A stretch of DNA of 64,000 nucleotides from Bacillota bacterium (GCA_003149915.1 QAMK01000019.1:46629-110628), one strand, 5' to 3'; numbered from the stretch's first letter, positions 1 through 9,141 are shown. Notes: generated by a model not told the origin, from the sequence alone. Made by a program: numbers and translations.

Positions 1-228
1 ACAGATAAAATTTTTCAAAAGGGAAAATCTGTGCAAACATTTACGCGTTTTTTAGAGAAAAGTAGTCGCACAGAAATTATAGATGAAATGTGGCAAGACG
101 ATAATGCTAGGTATGAATTAGTGCAATGTTTTGCTAGTCGCTATCGGATTGGATTGTATCCAGAGACGGATAATCAAAGCGTAAAACAATTTTGTAAGAA
201 GATGGATGAAAAAAATCGTAGAAGGTGA
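1..228 (+). CDS. hypothetical protein, C-terminal part (start outside window)
   Basis: The frame is open from base 1 to the TGA at 226-228, so this is the 3' end of a longer gene; the GTG at 31 has no convincing ribosome binding site. The tail (about 45 residues ending in a VKQFCKKMDEK-type stretch) resembles the C-terminus of the next gene, which ends in VKQFYKKLEAK. The two are therefore probably tandem paralogues. I recognise no domain. The next gene starts 5 nt downstream, which implies one transcript. Function unknown. Confidence 0.6.
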   Translation, partial: TDKIFQKGKSVQTFTRFLEKSSRTEIIDEMWQDDNARYELVQCFASRYRIGLYPETDNQSVKQFCKKMDEKNRRR

Positions 229-233
229 TAGAA

Positions 234-1139
234 GTGGATACACACGTTTCTTATTTAATCAATCTGAATCGTTTCATTAACGAGTTATACCAAAATTACT
301 ATACCAATGAATCCATTATGTTGAAAGAAGAGGGTGTAGAAATAGATGGTGGTTATGATGCAACAATTTATTCGATTGCAGAGTGGATTCGTAAAAAGTA
401 TAATGAAGGCGATAAGGAATTTGATGCCATTATCTCTGCGATGGCCTTAGAGTATTATAATCAGTTTGCACTTGAAAAAGGGCCATTTGAAATTATCGAA
501 TACATGAATTCTTGCACTAGTGTTCAAGAGTTCATCGAATATGCTATAGAAACCCATTCTGTATTGGAAGAACTAATCGATTGTGAAATTTCCGAAGTTG
601 GCAGTGAATACGATTACGAACTGGTTGACATGGCCTTAAATACAGACGAGGGAAGAGAAATTTATAAAAAATTTCATCCTCAATATGAAGAAGAAAATAG
701 GTATGATCAATGGTGGCGTCAAGTAGACTCTATTCAAACAAAATTTTATTCGTACCCAATTGAACATTTCTTAGATTACTACTTACTGATGATGAACGTA
801 AAAGAGAAGTTTTCTGATATAGGAGAATGTACGGATTTGGGAATGGGAGTATTAGAAAATATCGATAGAAAAGACAATCTTTTATCCAAACAAATCTGGT
901 TTGAATTGTTACGGTTTTATTATAACGATGTCCAACCGGAACGGGAAACAAAACAAGAGGAGTTAGACCAACTAGATAGGATGGAACCTAACGAACTGCT
1001 AGCGATGATACGTTACGAAGATGACATGTGTTTAGATGTTATGAATCGTTTTGTACAAAACTATCAAATCGGTTTATTTAATCCAAAACCAAAGAATAAA
1101 AGAGTAAAACAGTTTTACAAAAAGTTGGAGGCAAAATAA
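234..1139 (+). CDS. hypothetical protein, paralogue of upstream neighbour
   Basis: This is an acidic, probably cytosolic protein of about 301 residues with no signal peptide or membrane segment. I chose the GTG at 234 because GAAGGTGAT (221-229) sits just upstream at normal spacing; the GTG at 225 overlaps that site and would lack one. The last 45 or so residues resemble the end of the preceding partial protein, including a YQIGLF versus YRIGLY element and the VKQFYKK tail. I recognise no family. The gene ends at a hairpin shared with rnj on the other strand. Confidence 0.7.
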   Translation: MDTHVSYLINLNRFINELYQNYYTNESIMLKEEGVEIDGGYDATIYSIAEWIRKKYNEGDKEFDAIISAMALEYYNQFALEKGPFEIIEYMNSCTSVQEFIEYAIETHSVLEELIDCEISEVGSEYDYELVDMALNTDEGREIYKKFHPQYEEENRYDQWWRQVDSIQTKFYSYPIEHFLDYYLLMMNVKEKFSDIGECTDLGMGVLENIDRKDNLLSKQIWFELLRFYYNDVQPERETKQEELDQLDRMEPNELLAMIRYEDDMCLDVMNRFVQNYQIGLFNPKPKNKRVKQFYKKLEAK

Positions 1140-1140
1140 A

Positions 1141-1170
1141 AAAGTCTATTGCGCATTAGCAATAGGCTTT
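1141..1170. terminator. bidirectional intrinsic terminator
   Basis: Arms at 1141-1152 and 1159-1170 (AAAGTCTATTGC against GCAATAGGCTTT, one G-T pair) enclose a 6-nt loop. The stem lies between two convergent genes and overlaps the last codons of the RNase J gene; T-runs follow on both strands. Confidence 0.75.
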
Positions 1171-2837
1171 TTGATTGGTAAAATCACAGGTAAAATTAAA
1201 GGTTTACGACCAGTTAAATCAGAAATAGCAGGAACTAAATCTGAAATTAAAGCTGCTTTGATTTCATTGAAGTTAGCACCGGTTGAAAGTTTGTTTCGAA
1301 TCGTATTAGCAGCAAGTTCTTCAATTTTATGAATCAATGCTTCATTCTCATTAACTAATACAAAACCACGAGTCGTAATATTCGGTTTAATTAATAACTG
1401 TCTCTTATCTTGATCGATATTGGCAATGACAACTAAAATACCATCGTTTGACATTATTTTTCTATCTTTGATAACAGAAGAACCGATTTCACCGATACGG
1501 TTACCATCGACGTAGATGTCCTCTGCAACGACGCCTTCTGATGCTTTTGTTACAACATGATTTTTTAATGTTAACACATCACCATTTTTCAAGACGAATG
1601 TATGGTCTTGTGGAATATCACAACTGATTGCAATATTAGCATGTTGTTTTAACATACGATATTCACCATGTCCTGGTACAAAGTACTTTGGCATGATGAG
1701 ACGAATCATTAATTTTAACTCTTCTTCGTTTGCATGTCCAGAAGTGTGTAAGTCAGATAAAACAGAAGTTGTATAAACTTTGACTCCTTGAAGATACAAA
1801 CGATTAATCGTTTTAGCAATGCTTAACGCATTTCCTGGAATGGCACTAGAAGAGAAGATAACGATGTCGTCTGGACGCAACTTAATTTGTTTATGAGTGC
1901 CATTAGCAATTCTAGAAAGTGCTGCTAAAGGTTCTCCTTGCGAACCCGTACATAACAAAGTAACTTCGCCTGGTTTCAGATGATTGGCTTCCTCTGGTGT
2001 GATAATCAATTCCTTGTGATCGATATAACCACCCTTAATGGAAATTTGAATATTATTATCCATACTTCTACCAAATACGCATATTTTACGGTTATGCTTG
2101 TAGCAAGTTTCAATAATATGTTTTAGTCGGTAAATATTAGATGCAAAAGTAGCAACGATAATTCGACTATTTGGATAATTATCAAAAATATCATTTAGGG
2201 CACTGTCGACTTTCGATTCGCTAATAGACATACCAGCATTTAATGCATTGGTAGAATCGCTCATTAAAATATCGACACCACGTTTTCCAATTTCAGCCAT
2301 CTTATGTAAGTCAGCCATCGGACCAATCGGTGTAAAATCGAACTTAAAGTCACCAGTCGTCATAAATGTACCATCTGGTGTCGTTACTGCAATCGCATGA
2401 GAATCTGGAATTGAGTGGGTAGTGCGAATAAATTCTACCGTTATATCTCCAAATTTCAAGACGGTATCTTCATCATATACAAATAAATTATCGTAACGAA
2501 TATTGCGGTCTTCTAACTTTAATGCAATTAATTCTTTTGCTTGATTCGGTGCATAAATTTTTGGAATTTCAACACTTTGTAAAAGAAATGGAATAGCTCC
2601 AATGTGATCTTCGTGTCCGTGTGTAATAATTAATGCTTTAATTTTATCTTGATTTTGTTTTAAAAACGTAAAGTCAGGTAAAACATAGTCGATGCCCAAC
2701 AAATCATCTTCTGGAAATAAAATACCAGCATCAATGATGATAATTTGGTCATTGTGCATGACACAGTACATGTTTTTTCCGACTTCACCCCAACCTCCTA
2801 AGACAATAATCTTAGTATCTGTAGGTTTTTTCGTCAT
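1146..2837 (-). CDS. rnj: ribonuclease J
   Basis: RNase J is a metallo-beta-lactamase/beta-CASP ribonuclease that processes and degrades mRNA and matures rRNA, with 5'-3' exonuclease and endonuclease activity. The 563-residue length is typical. The zinc-binding HxHxDH motif is at residues 73-78 (HGHEDH). Further metal ligands are visible in the TTHSIPDSH, TGDFKFD and VPGHGE segments, and SGHAN is the beta-CASP histidine region. The start has AAAGGAG 7 nt upstream and its own promoter at 2888-2916. Whether it is the J1 or J2 type cannot be decided from one gene. Confidence 0.96.
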   Translation of the reverse strand: MTKKPTDTKIIVLGGWGEVGKNMYCVMHNDQIIIIDAGILFPEDDLLGIDYVLPDFTFLKQNQDKIKALIITHGHEDHIGAIPFLLQSVEIPKIYAPNQAKELIALKLEDRNIRYDNLFVYDEDTVLKFGDITVEFIRTTHSIPDSHAIAVTTPDGTFMTTGDFKFDFTPIGPMADLHKMAEIGKRGVDILMSDSTNALNAGMSISESKVDSALNDIFDNYPNSRIIVATFASNIYRLKHIIETCYKHNRKICVFGRSMDNNIQISIKGGYIDHKELIITPEEANHLKPGEVTLLCTGSQGEPLAALSRIANGTHKQIKLRPDDIVIFSSSAIPGNALSIAKTINRLYLQGVKVYTTSVLSDLHTSGHANEEELKLMIRLIMPKYFVPGHGEYRMLKQHANIAISCDIPQDHTFVLKNGDVLTLKNHVVTKASEGVVAEDIYVDGNRIGEIGSSVIKDRKIMSNDGILVVIANIDQDKRQLLIKPNITTRGFVLVNENEALIHKIEELAANTIRNKLSTGANFNEIKAALISDLVPAISDLTGRKPLILPVILPIKKPIANAQ

Positions 2838-2887
2838 AATAACTCCTTTCTTTGTTAATTTTCTCCGTAATAGAACTAACGTAGTAG

Positions 2888-2916
2888 ATTATACTATTTT
2901 TTTAAAAGTTTGTCCA
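2888..2916 (-). promoter_or_regulatory. sigma-A type promoter of rnj
   Basis: On the minus strand TGGACA (2911-2916) and a perfect TATAAT (2888-2893) are 17 nt apart, about 50 nt before the RNase J start. Confidence 0.75.
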
Positions 2917-2926
2917 GTTATCCATT

Positions 2927-3886
2927 TTATTTCCGAATTAATCTTTTTTGGGTAATGACGACATCCTTGTCCAGCAGTTCGGTTGGTAAAGGAAAAATAT
3001 CACTCAACCGATATTTTTCATAGGTAAGACGATGCGTTTCTGCCAAGCGATAAACACTGTCACCTAAAAACTCGTTTTCTCCGTTTGGTTGGAACGTTTT
3101 CCATACTTTATGTTTGAAATCATCGTCATCTAGTTGGATTTGTTCAAAAATATCGTCTAAAGTAACTGGCTTACCAGTTCCAGGATTAATTTCACCAACT
3201 TTAGCCAAGTTAATATTAAAAGTCATTAGAAAATATTCTGTAATCAAAGACTTAATATCTAAATTTGGGTTAAATAACTGTTTTTTATTATCCCAATATT
3301 TTGGAATAAAATAATTATTTTGGTTTCCTAAAACAGTAGAAAAACTCATGGAAGGGTGGACTCCAATTTGCATACCATCATAATCAATCATAGATAAGTT
3401 TCTATCATTTCCTTTTCCATAAATATACAAATTATCTAACGAACAAAAATCTGGAAATACAAAGCCAGCTTGATTAGCCCGTTTTACGAAGTCTTCCATC
3501 AAATGATATAAATCAGCATATTGTCGTAAATCTGTACGTTCTTTCATGCTAAGACGATTGTCTAGTTGATTTAAGGTAATTCCTTTTGCAGCAGGCATTA
3601 TGTATCCGGTGAATAATCCGTTTTTTTCGTTGTAGACAGCATGCGATGGAACGATAATTTCAGGAACATTAGAAACCGGTTTGGCATCTATAATTTTACG
3701 TTCAATATCATATGGGGAAAGCTGTTTAATATGTTGTAAAAAATAAGGATCATAAAGTTTAACATAGCTACCGTTTCGTAGTTGGAACACTTTGGAAAAC
3801 AAAGGTCCAAATGGTAATATTGGGTCTTCTTTGGAAATTTCTTTTTTTAATTGTCCCTGTAATGTTTGCAAAGCGATTCTTTTCAT
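2927..3886 (-). CDS. protein-kinase-fold protein
   Basis: The 319-residue protein carries the landmarks of a kinase fold. A VKLYDP strand near residue 42 could hold the ATP lysine. A hinge-like FTGYIMPAAKG follows near residue 92. DFCSLDNLYI near 146 resembles the catalytic loop (D followed four residues later by N), and MIDYDGMQIG near 166 resembles the DFG metal-binding loop. The canonical HRD histidine and the glycine-rich loop are not clear. There is no membrane segment, so it is not a PrkC/PASTA kinase. It has its own promoter and a GAAGGGGAT ribosome binding site. The substrate is unknown; a pseudokinase remains possible. Confidence 0.6.
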   Translation of the reverse strand: MKRIALQTLQGQLKKEISKEDPILPFGPLFSKVFQLRNGSYVKLYDPYFLQHIKQLSPYDIERKIIDAKPVSNVPEIIVPSHAVYNEKNGLFTGYIMPAAKGITLNQLDNRLSMKERTDLRQYADLYHLMEDFVKRANQAGFVFPDFCSLDNLYIYGKGNDRNLSMIDYDGMQIGVHPSMSFSTVLGNQNNYFIPKYWDNKKQLFNPNLDIKSLITEYFLMTFNINLAKVGEINPGTGKPVTLDDIFEQIQLDDDDFKHKVWKTFQPNGENEFLGDSVYRLAETHRLTYEKYRLSDIFPLPTELLDKDVVITQKRLIRK

Positions 3887-3914
3887 TTCAATATCCCCTT
3901 CTTAAAGCAGGCTT

Positions 3915-3943
3915 ATTATACTATAAAATGCAAAATTTTGCAA
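3915..3943 (-). promoter_or_regulatory. sigma-A type promoter of kinase-fold gene
   Basis: TTGCAA (3938-3943) and TATAAT (3915-3920) on the minus strand are 17 nt apart. The site is divergent from and close to the ftsY promoter. Confidence 0.75.
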
Positions 3944-3953
3944 CCAAAAGAAA

Positions 3954-3982
3954 TTGATTAAAGGCTTGTTTTACGGTATAAT
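3954..3982 (+). promoter_or_regulatory. sigma-A type promoter of ftsY-ylxM
   Basis: TTGATT (3954-3959), 17 nt, TATAAT (3977-3982), followed by a short leader and GGAGG before the ftsY start. Confidence 0.8.
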
Positions 3983-4008
3983 GAAAGAAGTAGAATACAG
4001 GAGGAATT

Positions 4009-5160
4009 ATGGGCATATTTAGTAAAATTAAAGAAATCTTTAAAAAGGGAAATCAAGAAGAAAACAAAGTAGAAGAAAAAGAAGTAGAAGAGACAGTTGC
4101 AGTCAAGTTGGAGTCACCAATCAAAGAACCGCAACTGGATGTAGATAGAATTGTAAAAGAAGTTAAAAAAGAAGAAAAAATGGAAGCACTATCGAAATTG
4201 GATAAGACCAAAGAAGAACGCGAGGCATTGATTAAAAATGCAAAAGTATATGAGAAGGGATTATCAAAGACGAGAAATAGTTTTGTCTCTAATTTAATCA
4301 ATTTGACCAATCGGTATTCAAAAATTACGGAAGCGTATTTCGATGAATTAGAAGAAATTTTAATTATGGCTGATATTGGTGTCAATACCGTAATGGGATT
4401 TATGGATCGCTTACGGGCTAGAGTGAAAAAAGAACATCTAGAGTCACCGGCAGATTTAAAAGAGATCATCGTCGACGAATTATTTATCATCTATGTTAAC
4501 GACGAAGTATTAGTCAATAAAATTCAGTTTGCCAAAGAAGGACCTACTGTCATATTGATGGTCGGTGTAAATGGTGTCGGAAAGACAACTACGATTGCCA
4601 AACTTGCCTGGAAGATGAAAAACGAAGGAAAGAAAGTCCTGTTAGTAGCGGGCGATACGTTCCGCGCTGGTGCTGGTGAACAATTAAAAGAATGGGCCGA
4701 TAAAGTTGGTGTCGGATTCTACGGAAAAGAAGATGGTGCTGATCCATCTGCAGTTGCATACGATGGCATCGAACTTGCTAAAAAAGAAAACTATGACGTC
4801 GTCTTTATCGATACTGCTGGACGACTACAAAACAAAGTAAACTTGATGAAAGAATTAGAGAAAATGAACAAAGTAATTGGAAATCTAATTTCAGGTGCTC
4901 CACATGAGACTTTACTGGTATTGGATGCTACAACTGGTCAAAATGGAATTAGTCAAGCCAAAGCATTTAAAGAGATTACGAACATTACTGGAATCGTTTT
5001 AACGAAATTAGATGGTACGGCCAAAGGTGGAATTGTCTTAGCAATCAAAGAAGCGGTCAATATCCCTGTTAAATATATCGGGTTAGGTGAGAGAAAAGAA
5101 GACTTGCAAGTATTCGATATCGAAAATTATATTTATGGATTATTTAAGGACTTGATGTAG
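4009..5160 (+). CDS. ftsY: signal recognition particle receptor FtsY
   Basis: FtsY is the membrane-associated SRP receptor GTPase that docks Ffh-ribosome complexes at the translocon. A charged Lys/Glu-rich region covers about residues 1-80, the helical N domain about 85-170, and the GTPase G domain follows: GVNGVGKTTT at 186-195, DTFRAGAGEQL near 216, DTAGRL at 268-273 and TKLDG at 332-336. The 383-residue length fits. AGGAGG precedes the ATG. The stop codon directly abuts the ylxM ATG, as in many Bacillota, and ffh lies 2 kb downstream. Confidence 0.97.
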   Translation: MGIFSKIKEIFKKGNQEENKVEEKEVEETVAVKLESPIKEPQLDVDRIVKEVKKEEKMEALSKLDKTKEEREALIKNAKVYEKGLSKTRNSFVSNLINLTNRYSKITEAYFDELEEILIMADIGVNTVMGFMDRLRARVKKEHLESPADLKEIIVDELFIIYVNDEVLVNKIQFAKEGPTVILMVGVNGVGKTTTIAKLAWKMKNEGKKVLLVAGDTFRAGAGEQLKEWADKVGVGFYGKEDGADPSAVAYDGIELAKKENYDVVFIDTAGRLQNKVNLMKELEKMNKVIGNLISGAPHETLLVLDATTGQNGISQAKAFKEITNITGIVLTKLDGTAKGGIVLAIKEAVNIPVKYIGLGERKEDLQVFDIENYIYGLFKDLM

Positions 5161-5454
5161 ATGGATAAAAAATTATATTTAGTGAATTTGTACGATTATT
5201 ACGGAGTGTTACTAACAGAAAAACAACAACAGTACTTTGAAAATTATTATTTTGATGACCTTTCATTAGGAGAGATCGCAGAAAATGATAACGTATCCAG
5301 AAATGCTGTACATGGACAATTAAAGAATGTAGAAGAACGGTTGCAGTTTTATGAAAAATCGTTACATCTTTATGAAAACCGTGGCAAAGTATTGAATTTG
5401 TTGAGTCAAATTAGTGAAAAAGAGATTGCCAAAGAAATTGAACAGTACATTTAG
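5161..5454 (+). CDS. ylxM: YlxM-type SRP-associated DNA-binding-like protein
   Basis: This 97-residue helix-turn-helix protein (SLGEIAENDNVSRNAVHGQL) belongs to the YlxM/p13 family. That family is encoded with ftsY and ffh and, from work in streptococci, modulates SRP GTPase activity. The start codon follows the ftsY stop with no gap, indicating translational coupling. Length and context are typical. Confidence 0.9.
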   Translation: MDKKLYLVNLYDYYGVLLTEKQQQYFENYYFDDLSLGEIAENDNVSRNAVHGQLKNVEERLQFYEKSLHLYENRGKVLNLLSQISEKEIAKEIEQYI

Positions 5455-5456
5455 AA

Positions 5457-5485
5457 TTGCATTCAAACGGAAAACAATCTATAAT
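5457..5485 (+). promoter_or_regulatory. sigma-A type promoter of HerA-like gene
   Basis: TTGCAT (5457-5462), 17 nt, TATAAT (5480-5485), about 30 nt before the start. The ATPase gene can thus be expressed apart from ftsY-ylxM. Confidence 0.75.
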
Positions 5486-5515
5486 AATAATTAGAATAAA
5501 AGGGAAGTGGAATAC

Positions 5516-7276
5516 ATGTTTGATAAAATTGTATATATCAGTAACGAGGGTGCCAATGTAAAAATTAAAGATGGAGAAAATTTGTCAACCAATATTATGA
5601 ATATGCATTTGGTGTTTGAAGACGACAAAAAGAAAATTTTAGGTGAAGTAGACGACATCGATGATAACGTCGTAAAAGCTCATTTCTTGGGAGAATTATT
5701 ACCAGACCGTTTCATCGGTGGTGTCATTAGAAAACCGGATTTAAATGCCAAAGTGCGTATCATTACTCCGGAAGAGATGAAATTGATCGTCGGCGATGAA
5801 AAACCGTCTACGATGACTTTGGGTGCCAGTCCATTATATGATTCTTGCCCAATTAAAGTCGATATTAACGAATTGTTCAGTAATCACATGGCTATTTTCG
5901 GTAACTCTGGTTCCGGTAAATCATGTGGTGTTTCTAGATTGATTCAAAATGTATTCCAGACACCAAGATTTATTCCGTTCCGTTCTAATTTCTTTATTTT
6001 TGATTCTTCTGGTGAATATCGAAATGCTTTTCAAGATATTAATAAGATTAATCCAAATTACAATTATAAGTTTTATACGACAAACTACTATGAACCAAAT
6101 ACGGAACAATTGAAAGTTCCACTATGGTTATTGACTGTAGACGATTTAGCGTTGTTACTTTCTGTAACGAATCACTCGCAGTTACCAATTATCGAACGGA
6201 TGCATAAATTAGTTCGTATTTTTAATCAAGGTGATGTCAATGCAACGGAATATAAAAACCACATCATCGCCAAAGCAATCATGACTGTTTTGTATTCTAA
6301 CGAAACTTCTACTTCGAAACGAAACGATATTTTCTCTATTATCGGTTCTTGCTCAACAGAACAATTCAATTTGGAAGCAGAACTTCCTGGTATTGGATAT
6401 ACGAGAAAATTTAGAGATTGTTTCCTAATCGATTCGGAAGGAAACTTTACGGAAAGTGTATTGCTAACGAAGTACGTATCAGAATTCATCAAACCAGAAT
6501 TAGATAACTTTGAACCTGCTAAAGTAGTGTACTATACACTAGAAGACTTAGAGAAAGCACTAAACTTCACACTGATTTCAGAAGGCTGGTTACGAAATGA
6601 AAACACGTATGGCGATGCCGTTACAATTCGTGTTCGGTTACACTCTTTGATTACAGGAGATTATGCGAAGTTCTTTGCATGTCGGACATTTATGAGTGAA
6701 CAACAATTCATTGCTAGCTTAATTATGATGCCAGATGGCAAGCACAAGGCGCAGATTGTAAACTTTAACTTAGACGATGTCGATGACTCCTTCGCGAAGA
6801 CGATTACGAAAATTTTCTGCCGTATTTTGTTCGATTTTACAAAGAGTTTGAAAGACCGTGGCAGTCTTCCATTTAACATTCTTTTGGAAGAAGCACACCG
6901 ATACATTCAAAACGATACCGATACATTTATCTTAGGATATAATATCTTCGATCGTATCGCCAAAGAAGGTCGTAAATACGGTTTGATTATGAGTTTGATT
7001 TCACAACGTCCTGTTGAAATCAGTGATACCGTTATTTCACAATGTTCCAATTTCTTAATCTTCAAGATGAACCATCCACGTGATTTGGATTATATCAAGA
7101 AGATGGTACCGAACATTTCAGAAGAGATTGTAGAAAAGCAAAAGACATTGCAACCAGGTACTTGTATGGCATTTGGAAGTGCATTCCGAATTCCAATGAT
7201 TGTTCGTATGGAAATGCCAAATCCACAACCTTACAGTGCCAATGCCGATGTATTCAAGCAGTGGACTACACAATAG
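5516..7276 (+). CDS. HerA/DUF87-type hexameric DNA-translocase ATPase
   Basis: HerA-FtsK superfamily ATPase of 586 residues. A beta-rich N-terminal part (about 1-105) fits a HAS-barrel. Walker A is GNSGSGKS at 129-136, followed by a FDSSGEYR segment. Walker B is LLEEAH near 457. A conserved SLISQRPVEIS segment then leads to the C-terminal arginine-rich part. HerA proteins form hexameric rings that move DNA and usually work with the nuclease NurA or with Sir2/DUF4297 partners; none is encoded nearby. I chose the ATG at 5516 because AAGGGAAGTGG precedes it; the GTG at 5507 overlaps that site. Its place between ylxM and ffh is odd. Confidence 0.85.
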   Translation: MFDKIVYISNEGANVKIKDGENLSTNIMNMHLVFEDDKKKILGEVDDIDDNVVKAHFLGELLPDRFIGGVIRKPDLNAKVRIITPEEMKLIVGDEKPSTMTLGASPLYDSCPIKVDINELFSNHMAIFGNSGSGKSCGVSRLIQNVFQTPRFIPFRSNFFIFDSSGEYRNAFQDINKINPNYNYKFYTTNYYEPNTEQLKVPLWLLTVDDLALLLSVTNHSQLPIIERMHKLVRIFNQGDVNATEYKNHIIAKAIMTVLYSNETSTSKRNDIFSIIGSCSTEQFNLEAELPGIGYTRKFRDCFLIDSEGNFTESVLLTKYVSEFIKPELDNFEPAKVVYYTLEDLEKALNFTLISEGWLRNENTYGDAVTIRVRLHSLITGDYAKFFACRTFMSEQQFIASLIMMPDGKHKAQIVNFNLDDVDDSFAKTITKIFCRILFDFTKSLKDRGSLPFNILLEEAHRYIQNDTDTFILGYNIFDRIAKEGRKYGLIMSLISQRPVEISDTVISQCSNFLIFKMNHPRDLDYIKKMVPNISEEIVEKQKTLQPGTCMAFGSAFRIPMIVRMEMPNPQPYSANADVFKQWTTQ

Positions 7277-7340
7277 AAAGACGTTTACCGTTTTTCTTTT
7301 TTTTCGGATTATGATATACTAATGCAAGGTGGGTGATAAT

Positions 7341-8648
7341 ATGTTCGAAAGTTTAGGAGAACATTTACAAAATGCAATTGATAAAATTAAAGGTTATGGA
7401 AAGATAACAGAAGATAACATTTCCGATATGATGCGAGAAATTCGTCTTGCATTACTAGAAGCAGATGTTAACTATAAAGTAGTAAAAGAATTTACGACAA
7501 AAGTAAAAGAAAAAGCACTAGGTGAAGAAGTTGCCAAAAGTATTAAACCAGGGGACATGTTTGTTAAAATTGTAAAAGATGAACTGACGGAATTGCTTGG
7601 TGGCGAAAGTGCACCATTGAACACTTATGGAAATCCGGCCATCTTGATGCTAGTCGGTTTACAAGGTGCTGGTAAAACGACGACGATTGCAAAACTAGCA
7701 AATTTCTTAAGAAAGAAACACAATAAGAAACCGTTGCTAGTAGCAGCAGACGTCTATCGTCCTGCCGCAATCGACCAATTAAAACAACTAGGAAAACAGT
7801 TGAATATCGAAGTCTACGAAGAAGGCAAAAACGATCCTGTTGAAATCTGTGAACATGCCATCGCTTATGCGAAAGAAAAAGGCTACAACTATGTTTTAAT
7901 CGATACAGCTGGACGGTTACAAATCGACATCGATTTAATGGAAGAGTTAAAGAACATCAGTGCCAGTGTCAAACCACAAGAGACGTTATTAGTAATCGAT
8001 TCTATGATGGGACAAGATGCTATCAATGTCATCGAAGGCTTCAACAATGAATTAAATCTGACCGGTGTTATCTTAACTAAGTTAGATGGCGACACTCGTG
8101 GTGGTGTAGCACTTTCTGTAAGACATTTAACCAATGTACCGATTAAACTTATCGGCGTGAGTGAAAAACTAGATGGATTAGATACGTTCGATCCAGAACG
8201 AATGGCCGGTCGTATTCTAGGCATGGGGGATATCGTTTCCTTAGTTGAAAAAGCTACTGCTGAAATCGATGAAGAAGAAGCAATGGATGCTGCTAAGAAA
8301 ATGAAAAATGGTAAGTTTGATTTAGAAGATTTCTTAAAGACGATGAAACAAATCAAAAAACTAGGACCATTAGAAAACCTGATTAAATTGTTACCTGGTG
8401 CCAAAAAGATGGGATTAACAAACGTAAAGATTGATCCAAAACAAACGGCCCATATAGAAGCAATCGTTTTATCGATGACTCCCGAAGAAAGAAGAAATCC
8501 AAGTATCATTAAAGCAAGTAGAAAAGTTCGCATTGCCAAAGGATGTGGACTAGAAGTACAGGATGTTAATCGTTTGTTAGATCAATTCGAACAAATGAAA
8601 AAGATGATGAAACAGATGTCAAACGGAAATATGAAATTACCTTTTTAA
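7341..8648 (+). CDS. ffh: signal recognition particle protein Ffh
   Basis: Ffh is the SRP54 GTPase that binds signal peptides and SRP RNA and delivers nascent chains to FtsY. The N domain covers about 1-85. The G domain has GLQGAGKTTT near residue 106, then DTAGRL and TKLDGDTRGG. The methionine-rich M domain is from about 295, with MKQIKKLGPLENL and the RNA-binding SMTPEER...RIAKG region, and a Met-rich tail. The ATG at 7341 is preceded by AAGGTGGGTGAT; the GTG at 7329 lies inside that site. An extended -10 TGATATACT is at 7312-7320. Length is about 435 residues. Confidence 0.97.
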   Translation: MFESLGEHLQNAIDKIKGYGKITEDNISDMMREIRLALLEADVNYKVVKEFTTKVKEKALGEEVAKSIKPGDMFVKIVKDELTELLGGESAPLNTYGNPAILMLVGLQGAGKTTTIAKLANFLRKKHNKKPLLVAADVYRPAAIDQLKQLGKQLNIEVYEEGKNDPVEICEHAIAYAKEKGYNYVLIDTAGRLQIDIDLMEELKNISASVKPQETLLVIDSMMGQDAINVIEGFNNELNLTGVILTKLDGDTRGGVALSVRHLTNVPIKLIGVSEKLDGLDTFDPERMAGRILGMGDIVSLVEKATAEIDEEEAMDAAKKMKNGKFDLEDFLKTMKQIKKLGPLENLIKLLPGAKKMGLTNVKIDPKQTAHIEAIVLSMTPEERRNPSIIKASRKVRIAKGCGLEVQDVNRLLDQFEQMKKMMKQMSNGNMKLPF

Positions 8649-8657
8649 AAAACAGTA

Positions 8658-8690
8658 GAAAAATGAGCCTGATTTAGGACTCATTTTTTT
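8658..8690 (+). terminator. intrinsic terminator after ffh
   Basis: An AAAATGAG / CTCATTTT stem with a 12-nt loop is followed by seven T residues. Confidence 0.75.
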
Positions 8691-8745
8691 ATCAAAGAAG
8701 AATGAATTTGGATTGATTTTACAATAATTATAGGCGAATATCAGG

Positions 8746-8772
8746 CACAAATTCGTACCCTAACATATATTA
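8746..8772 (+). promoter_or_regulatory. candidate SigK-type promoter of cotD-like gene
   Basis: CATATATTA (8764-8772) matches the SigK -10 pattern CATAnnnTA and an AC element lies 15 nt upstream (CACA at 8746-8749). There is no sigma-A promoter nearby. In Bacillus subtilis cotD is SigK-dependent, which agrees. Confidence 0.5.
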
Positions 8773-8793
8773 TCCTAGATAGGAGGATTATAT

Positions 8794-9141
8794 ATGTTTG
8801 AAGACCGTTGTTATGACAGAGACAACACGATCAATACGAATTTCACTGGCGATAACATGAACATCGACATGGATGTAGAAATGAACAACACAATGATGAA
8901 TAACAACATGATGAACAATACGACTATGATGTCAGGAATGACACAAGCTCCAATCATGAGTCCAGTTCAAGAAAGATGCATTCACAAAACGATTGTTCAT
9001 GAAGTTCCACACGTATGCCCAATTCATACGAAGATAATCAATCATCATGTATTTAGACATACGTATCGACCAGCATATAGTTGCTCAGAAGAAAACGTTT
9101 GCAGCAATGTTCAATGTGGATCATGCGATAATTTCAGATAA
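8794..9141 (+). CDS. cotD: CotD-family spore coat protein
   Basis: This 115-residue protein has a low-complexity Asn/Met-rich N-terminal half (about residues 20-65). A His/Cys/Val-rich block follows (KTIVHEVPHVCPIHTKIINHH), which is like the CotD inner-coat protein with its HIHP...HTTxVNHxxF core. A Cys-rich tail follows. AGGAGG (8781-8786) sits 7 nt before the ATG, and a SigK-like promoter is directly upstream. It probably belongs to the spore coat, made late in the mother cell. The Asn/Met-rich insert is unusual for CotD. Confidence 0.8.
   Translation: MFEDRCYDRDNTINTNFTGDNMNIDMDVEMNNTMMNNNMMNNTTMMSGMTQAPIMSPVQERCIHKTIVHEVPHVCPIHTKIINHHVFRHTYRPAYSCSEENVCSNVQCGSCDNFR

Noticed and set aside
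7889..8539. 216-codon open frame on the minus strand opposite ffh
   Set aside because: It lies wholly inside ffh, has no ribosome binding site or recognisable protein, and is explained by the codon pattern of ffh.
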